Assembly: GCA_016169945.1 (NCBI GenBank)
Contig: JADLSH010000190.1
Coordinates: 2,170,001-2,234,000 of the forward strand
DNA: 64,000 nt
Source of the DNA: Trachythela sp. YZ-2020
Taxonomy: Eukaryota; Cnidaria; Anthozoa; Malacalcyonacea; Clavulariidae
Reading direction: 5' to 3'
Position numbers and translations under genes: made by a program. The notes under the pieces are model-generated. The model was not told where the DNA came from. It did not search any database and saw nothing but the letters and a program-made list of their open reading frames with translations. Shown one piece after another: positions 57,501 to 64,000 of this stretch (its first letter is position 1; every line of letters begins with the position of its first letter).

Positions 57501-58167
57501 AATACGGACACCTCTCAATACGGACATCTCTCTAATACGGACACCTCTATAACACAAACACCTCTCTAATACAGACATCTCTCTAATACAGACAAACATC
57601 TCTAATATGGACACCTCTCTAATACGGACACCTCTCTCTAATACGGACACCTCTCTAATACAGATGAACCTCACTAATACGAACCCTCTCTAATAGAGAC
57701 GAACCTCTCTTATACGGACACCTCTCGAATATGGACACCTCTCTAATACGGACGGACACCTCTCTAATACGGACGCCTCTCAAATAAGAACACATCTCTA
57801 ATACGGACACTTCTCTAATATGGACACCTCTCTAATACGGACACCTCTCTAATAAGAACACGGACACCTCTCTAATACGGACACCTCTCTAATAAGGACA
57901 CCTCTCTAATACGGACACCTCTCTAAGAGTGTATGTGTTGATAAACTTATTACCAACTTTTGAATATTATTGTTATTACTATTTAAGGTCGGAGACAGTT
58001 TGGTGGATAATGGACTGTTAAACCCGAAGTGTGGTGACAGGCATGCGGCTGGCAGAGGTACAACAAATATAACATGCACACCGATTATGTTTGGTCGATA
58101 TTTGGTCATTCAATCCCAACTCACTGACTATATGAATATTTGTGAGGTCGAAGTTTACTGCCAGTAA
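54531..58167 (+). CDS. Type II secreted PAN-EGF-fucolectin-like protein (locus 9, complete)
   Basis: Exons 54531-54651, 55732-55958, 56504-56624, 56945-57213 and 57988-58167 give 305 residues. Signal peptide MSYFRLSTSYAFKLG..., PAN with five cysteines (SDCV), seven-cysteine EGF (ERCGVCKG), and FTP split after FEMK. FTP: NFASGKSTEQ, TYNVYGTFASHFAVDG, QPQCTHTWKTLQPWW, NRGDCCWDRM, CEVEVYCQ. His (CTHT), both Arg and the CC pair of the fucolectin site are present. Compared with locus 8, the differences crowd into the two loops before PWW, including a one-codon deletion. The signal exon at 51155 is an alternative start. The FTP intron is largely 17-bp minisatellite. Confidence 0.87.
57385..57925. 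repeat. 17-bp minisatellite in FTP intron of locus 9
   Basis: About 30 units of aatacggacacctctct with variants. The complementary strand is open by chance over long stretches and is not a gene. Confidence 0.92.
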
Positions 58168-58380
58168 AATAAAGACTTGTCCAATTGGTTATATTGTATA
58201 AACACTCTAAATTTAGTAAATGGATCTTAGTAAATATTAGTATTTTTAATATAGTTGACTATAAACTAAAGTTTATAGATACATATTTATAAACATTATC
58301 TTACAGCTTTTCAATGTTAACATTTTAAATTGTTTTATAGACTTATAATGTGGCATGTAACACATTCTTAAAAAGACGTC

Positions 58381-58386
58381 AATAAA
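58381..58386 (+). terminator. Polyadenylation signal of locus 9
   Basis: AATAAA about 214 bp after the stop, conserved with loci 6 and 8. Confidence 0.6.
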
Positions 58387-58439
58387 AATGTTATAGCAAT
58401 GTACTTTCTAAGATCAAAATTGCATGTATGTGTATGTAC

Positions 58440-60175
58440 AATATATTTAGGGATGTTAATGTGAAAGTCGGCTGGCCGGTTAGCGAGACAACCTGGTAAG
58501 CGAAATCTCGCCGTAAGGTTATTTTATAGTAGAAAATACTTCGTTTATGTGTTTATATGGACAACCGGGTTGGCCTGGTTGCCGAGATCTAGCTTACCGG
58601 GATACAGGCGAGATCTCGGTTACCGGGATAAAAATTTCCCCACATAAACACTCACTAACCAGCCCTGATTGCCGGGATGAAAGTTCAAAGAGATGCCGTC
58701 TCGAGCTATTGTTAAGAACTGTCAAAACCACAAATCGTCCCGGTAAGCGGAAATGAAATTTTGCCATATAAACACAAGCCAAACTGGTCCCGCTTAGACC
58801 GGGCTGTCTCGCTAACCGGGCCAGCCCGGTGCCATATACCATTTGCAGGAATTAATACCAGCGTTCCCAGCTATCGCCCGGAACGGCGCTTCGCGTCGTT
58901 GGGTCGGGGATAACATTATTAACATATTTACAATAGATCTTAGTAAATATTAGTGTTTTTAGTGTAGTTGTCTATATTGAGTATTGTGATTAAAACAATG
59001 CATATCACAATAACGAAGCTCTTTTTGAGAGCTTTTTAAAGCTCTTTAAAAAAAGCTTTTGTCTTCTAGAGAAACGTAAACAGGGCAAGGGGTCAAAATT
59101 TGGCTTAATACGCTGGCGGTGGTATGCAATCTCTGAGTGCCCTATAGTTGTTCATACTGTTTTGTGGTCCTTACATCTTACAGACCCAAACCTTAACTAC
59201 GCGCTGAACAAACCCGCAACTCAGAAGACCCGGCCAACTGCAGGGTGGAAAGCAGGGGCGGATCTAGGGGTAGTCAAACCAGTCACGCGACTAAGGTGAA
59301 AATTGCGCAGATATAATTAATATACAAAAAAATAGTCCAGTTGTAATATTTGATGCAGCGGCAGCCGATCGAAGTAATTAATATTCGAAAATACTCCAGT
59401 TACGAGTTTCGTGCAGCGGCCGAGTCTGCTGTAAAAAAAGTCAAAAGAGCGGTTATTTACGTGAATTTTGACTAATCTGAGGAAATCTGAGGCAGATTCT
59501 AGCCATTTGATTGGTCCAGATGCATTTTGACTAATCTTCGTGGAGGTCTGACTCATTTGCGCAATATTCGAGCTTTCTGATTGGCTTGTTAAAAAATATT
59601 CTCGTCTTTCATTGGCTCAAATTTTTTGACTTATCTTGACTCATTCGCTGCGTGAAGTATTCCGCAGATCGGGCAAAGCTGTGTTGTATTTATTATTTAA
59701 CGTTGTATTTATTATTTAAGTCTTTTATGTTTCGTGCGAGAGTGTTTAGTCCGCGTTTAGACAAGGTTTAGCAAGATATGATTAAGCGAAAGTCGACTGA
59801 AGCACTTTAAACATATTGTAAAGATTTAATTGTTAAAGATATATTGTACAACTATTTATTGTGAGGACAACCTGCAGTATATTTGCTGAGCTGCCCATGA
59901 TTATAACTGGTCAAATGCAACATTTGTTAATTCGGTAATGCCCAAGGTTCATATAAATGTAGAAATTTGTAGTAAATCTTTAATGAAGAACCGTTGCGCT
60001 TGAAATTAAAATTATTTAAGTTAAAAGGTTCGACGGCAATTAAATACGGTTTGAATCTACATTTCCATTGCCATTATATTACTTATTAAGACCTTCAACG
60101 CAATACAATTGTCCTTAACGCACAATTTGGTACGAACGTTTCGAGAGAGAAAGTTAAAAAGAAGTGAAAGTTAAA
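58440..60175. other. Intergenic region, loci 9 to 10
   Basis: No gene. 58440-58860 is the ggcccggttagcgagacag repeat that follows all type II genes. 59184-59255 is an FTP fragment. About 59253-59760 is an insertion starting ggggcggatctaggg. 59800-59895 is related to the 50069 MITE. The type II upstream flank starts near 59945. Confidence 0.5.
59184..59255 (+). pseudogene. 5' remnant of an FTP exon
   Basis: Has the usual intron end (gttcatactgttttgtggtc, acceptor cttacag) and the first 24 codons (DPNLNYALNKPATQ, KTRPTAGWKA), closest to locus 3, then breaks into unrelated sequence (gggcggatctagggg). Confidence 0.85.
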
Positions 60176-60296
60176 ATGTCATCTTTTCGCCTTTCTGCTT
60201 CGTACGCTTTTAAACTCGGAATCATTCTACTAATAATCAAACCACTGAAGGCAGATGAAAGTGCTAATGAAATGTTGTTTCGTAAAGTGCACAAAG
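60176..60296 (+). CDS. Type II signal-peptide first exon, upstream alternative for locus 10
   Basis: 121-bp exon (MSSFRLSASYAFKLGIILLI, then KPLKADESANEMLFRKVHK) with donor AAAG|GTAGGT, closer to consensus than the usual GTTGGT. Phase 1. No PAN exon before the next signal exon at 61570. Its upstream flank (from about 59945) is duplicated at about 61300-61569. Confidence 0.65.
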
Positions 60297-60532
60297 GTAG
60301 GTTTGAAAAGCAATTTTTTGTATTTTTATTGAAATATTGTTGCCGAAACAAAAAGTGTCTTTCAGCGTAAATTCAGAAACATATTCTGTTTCTTTATGTT
60401 AACACGTGATATTACAATACAATTTTTAAGCTCTAAATTGGCTACTTTACATAACTTCAATACTTAGTCGCTGCGAGCGACAGCTTGCACCGCGCTTGTG
60501 CGTTGCGCCGCCACGCTAAATTCAAATTGCAG

Positions 60533-60860
60533 ACCAGTGAGCTCCAGATATATCTGGAGTAAGAACTTCTAATGTTCGGCCAATAGGAAAATTCGTCCAA
60601 ACTCTATCAAGGTCATAAATAGTTTTCATAACATTTTTTCCAGCTATAAATTCCAGTATTTTCTAACGGATCGTATCGCTAATCAAGTTATTAGTTCATA
60701 AAATCATGTTATTCTTTAAATCGAAGTAAAAACACGAAATTTTGGCACAGCCTTGTGCTAACCGCGTAGACAAAAACAATAGAATGGGACTGACACTGGA
60801 AGTCAATTTCCGCCATCTTGGACGTGAGTTCTCACTCCAGATATATATGGAGCTCACTGG
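60533..60860. mobile_element. Second copy of the ccagtgagctcc MITE
   Basis: Ends ccagtgagctccagatatat and complement. Relative of 44437-44816 with an internal deletion. Confidence 0.8.
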
Positions 60861-60961
60861 CTGTAACACAAGAAATAGTCACGTCAGCAAACACCAACCA
60901 TCAAGGAAATTGTTTTCTACTGTTTTTAAAGCTTTTTTTTGTAATCATAACGTAGCACATA

Positions 60962-61290
60962 GCAGCCCGGCAAATATACTGTTATCCTCACAATAACTAG
61001 TTGTAAAAATATCTTTAGCAATTGAAAGTTTAAAATATGTTTTAAAGTGCTTCTGACTTTGCTATCGTCGAGCAATTTACTTGTGCATGTCATTATCTAT
61101 GCAGATTGTCCAGATTGTTGACGTAACCATGCAACTGGACAATCTGCATAGATAATGGCGTACACAAGTAAATCGCTGGATAGCGAAGTCAGAAGCACTT
61201 TAAACATATTCTAAACATTTAATTGTTAAATATATATTGTACAACTATTTATTGTGAGGACAACCTGCAGTATATATTTGCTGAGTTGCC
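60962..61290. mobile_element. Large inverted repeat (double copy of a cagcccggcaaata element)
   Basis: Arms of about 150 bp meet around 61117-61125. Each arm holds tctatgcagattgtcca and aaatcgctggatagcgaagtcagaagcac or the complement. Confidence 0.75.
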
Positions 61291-61569
61291 CATGATTATA
61301 ACTGGCCAAATGCAACATTTGTTAATTCGGTAATGCCCAAGGTTCATATAAATTTAGAAATTTCTAGTTAATCTTAATGAAGAACCGTTGCGTTTGAAAT
61401 TAAAATTATTTAAGTTAAAAGGTTCGACGGCAATTAAATACGGTTTGAATCTACATTTGCATTGCCATTATATTACTTATTAAGACCTTCAACGCAATAC
61501 AATTGTCCTTAACGCACAATTTGGTACGAACGTTTCGAGAGAGAAAGTTAAAAAGAAGTGAAAGTTAAA

Positions 61570-64000
61570 ATGTCATCTTTTCGCCTTTCTACTTCGTACG
61601 CTTTTAAACTCGGAATCATTCTACTAATAATCAAACCACTGAAGGCAGATGAAAGTGCTAATGAAATGTTGTTTCGTAAAGTGCACAAAGGTTGGTTTGA
61701 AAAGCAATTTTTTGTATTTTTTATTGAAATATTGTTGAGTGTCTTTCAGCGCAAATCCAGAAACATATTCTGTTTCCTGGTTTGCCCTCCTTCAGGAAAC
61801 ATGGCTAGAAAACAATGTTTTGTGGTTTGCCCATGCACTTTTGGGAAACATGGTTAGAAAACAATGTTTCCTATTTTGCCCACCTTTGAGGAAAATGGCT
61901 AGGAAACAGTGTTTCCTGGTTTGTCCACCTTTGGGAAACATGGCTGAAACAATATATATTTCCTGGTTTGCTCACCTTCGAGAAACATGACTATAGGCAA
62001 ACAGTTAACTATGATTAGTTAAGTACCCCGAGGGTGTATTACTCAGAAAAAACGTACAAGGATTATTGGGATTTCAAAATCCCTGCCATATATCGAAGGC
62101 CAGGGCAAGGGGATTTTGGGATTTTTTGTGAAATTTTCTGTGGATTTTAAAGGAGATTTTGGCTCGATTTTCGAGATTTTGATAAGATTTTTGGCATTTG
62201 GAGAGGGATTTTGCGGATTTAAGAATTTTGCGGACAACGCAGTTAAGGAGTAAATTATTTTAAAGCCTTGTTACACGAGGCAATTTTTGCTGCAACTTGC
62301 AATGCAAGTTCGGACTCAGAGCCATGTTATAAAAGTATATTCGCGGAGAAATTGTGAGCATGAAACTCGTTTTACTTTGCCGATATTATTCTCGCTAAAC
62401 ATGCCCAAAGAAATGAATGAGAATGTTCATGCGGTCAATGTTCACTGTTTTTCTGTGCGTACATTTCTACATAACATGACTCTGTGTAAAAATTGCGTTG
62501 CAAGTTGCAGTAAAACTGAATTGCCCTGTACCATGACTTTGTAGCTCTTTTTATCACAGGGAGCAAAGCGAGAGAAGCGAGAATCGAAGATACAAACCAG
62601 CACTTCGAACTTCTTAATTATTGATGTGTGTAAAACAACTAAAAGCTTCCTGAAAGCTTAGAAAACGCCGCTAATTTTTTATCAACAGGAATGACTTATT
62701 CTTACAGGTTACAGATTAACCAACAACATCTTATTAGAGTACAAAGTCCCGTCCTGGTTAGATTGCGCTCTACATTGTCTACAATACGCTTACGAAATCT
62801 TATGTGTTGGCATCAACTACAAATCATCAATTCAAAATGAAGAAACAAACTGTCAATTAACCGTTGCCCAGCAACATTCTGATTACGTCACTGATCCAAA
62901 AGCCGAGAAGGACTGGACATTTTACATTATTGAGGTAAGACCACTGATTTTCACTTTGGTTTGTTAGTTTATGTGTGTGATTGCGTGTGTGTGTTTGTTT
63001 ATCAGCATGATAACTCAAAAACTATCACAAGGTTAAATACGAAAATTTGTGGAGGTAATGCAGTAATGACCGTAGGCCAAGGATAGATCGACCAAATTTT
63101 TGTTAAATTTGGCAGAAAATCAGTTGAGATATTTACAAAATTTCGTTTTTCTTTTTCCCGCTGAATGCGTAACTACAGTTCACTCAGAGACTGGATAACT
63201 CCGCCAGCAAATGAAGTCAAGTATTCATGCATAAATTATGCATGCACTAATTACGTATTCAGTTCTCTTCAGCAAGACAAACTTTTTAATTTGTAAATTT
63301 CTCATCTAACTTCATCCAAAATGAGCCAAAATTTACTGGATTTGTCCTTGGCCTACGGACATTAAGCGCGCACTACTTGATTGTTAAATCGCCTCTTATT
63401 ATAAATATTCTGTCTTCAAAACTTGCTCATTAAATTCAGAAAAATGCTCTATCTAGTTTAAATTTTAAGATCAGTGGTAGAACTGCAAAATGTTACGATA
63501 TCATTTTAGGATGATAGGATCCCTGTGTTCCAAATCCGTGCAAGGCTGGAGTCTGCAAGCCAGACAAGAAGGCAGGATTCACATGCCAATGCTCTGCTTT
63601 TGTGATTGGTGAGGAATGTGACGTGTGCAAAGGTTAGTACAATCTAGGGTTGGATATAAGAAGATTTTTTAAGAATATATCTCAATTCTTACGCGAACCG
63701 TCAGGCAGTTGTCATACAAATCCATTGGTGAAAAACTATTACAAATTTACATAAAATAGTGACTGAATTTCATAATCCCAATCCTATTCTTAACAACAAC
63801 CCTAACCCTGCTCGTTATTTCGGAATAATAATATGGAAACGTGGTATCTCCATTCGAAATTAACGTTGTTGTGTATTTTAAATCACTCTGTCTCTTATAG
63901 ATCCAAGTCATAACTTTGCTTTGGGAAAGCCAACAGAACAATCATCGACCTATGTGGGATTCACGTCCCACTTTGCTGTCGATGGAAACACAGCTACCAA
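61570..64000 (+). CDS. Type II PAN-EGF-fucolectin-like gene, cut by the window edge (locus 10)
   Basis: Exons 61570-61690 (signal peptide), 62708-62934 (PAN), 63518-63632 (EGF) and 63901-beyond 64000 (start of FTP, NFALGKPTEQ ... SHFAVDGNTAT). The PAN has lost the fifth type II cysteine (SDYV for SDCV). The EGF is the short form shared with locus 6 (CKPDKKAGFTC; ECDVCKG). An 8-bp insertion (GATGATAG) before the EGF exon creates two acceptors. The second (exon from 63518) keeps frame, whereas the first (63510) would shift it. The FTP start is shorter than in other copies in the first loop (TYVGFTSHF). The signal exon at 60176 is an alternative start. Confidence 0.82.

Noticed and set aside
57243..57674. 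143-codon minus-strand open frame rich in IREVSVLERG repeats
   Set aside because: It is the complement of the 17-bp minisatellite in the FTP intron; the periodic unit is open by chance.

Overview
The window looks like nuclear DNA of a marine invertebrate, most likely a cnidarian (probably an anthozoan). Genes have short exons with GT..AG introns and AT-rich spacers, the DNA is packed with small inverted-repeat transposons, and the proteins are secreted PAN/apple, EGF and eel-fucolectin/tachylectin-4-type (FTP, an F5/8C-like lectin fold) modules, a combination typical of cnidarian gene families. The organism call is inference.

Layout. At 76-3333 is the 3' end of an unrelated, unrecognised coiled-coil gene. 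From about 3.4 kb to the right edge runs one tandem family of about ten loci, all on the + strand, each encoding signal peptide + PAN/apple + EGF + FTP lectin. Three gene types differ in exon structure. Type III (6545-8742, 15027-17461) puts signal peptide and PAN in one exon, followed by one EGF exon and one FTP exon. Type I (10882-13022, the hybrid 25845-32492, and 39412-42396) has a separate signal-peptide exon. Type II (19284-20865, 34576-37484, 44842-49560, 54531-58167, 61570-end) has a separate signal-peptide exon, an EGF with an extra cysteine, and an FTP domain split by an intron filled with a 17-bp minisatellite. All joins keep frame: SP/PAN phase 1, PAN/EGF phase 0, EGF/FTP phase 1, type II FTP-a/FTP-b phase 0.

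The most striking pattern is that most loci carry two tandem first exons upstream of one body: 4226/6545, 13868 (broken)/15027, 18666 (broken)/19284, 23587/25845, 33635/34576 (weak donor), 51155/54531 and 60176/61570. The phases allow either first exon to be used. The array also records birth-and-death evolution: a gene truncated by a minisatellite-mediated deletion (10882-13022), a gene that lost its lectin exons (19284-20865), stranded FTP fragments (38068, 59184), a type II/type I hybrid, and a possible intron gain (41894-42166). Many mobile elements can be delimited because paralogous introns and promoters supply empty sites. Examples are 29181-31364 (11-bp target duplication, degenerate coding region), 31617-32025 (retroposed mRNA fragment), 21068-21724, 21864-22166, 33982-34283 and 44437-44816.

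How the proteins may work: each predicted protein is secreted, with a carbohydrate-binding C-terminal domain and PAN/EGF domains for protein contacts. Type II copies mostly keep the fucolectin-like His...RGDCCxxR pattern, while type I/III copies have lost the His and changed RGD to RGN. Most differences among near-identical FTP exons fall in the loop that should face the sugar. A role in secreted pattern recognition or adhesion is inference.
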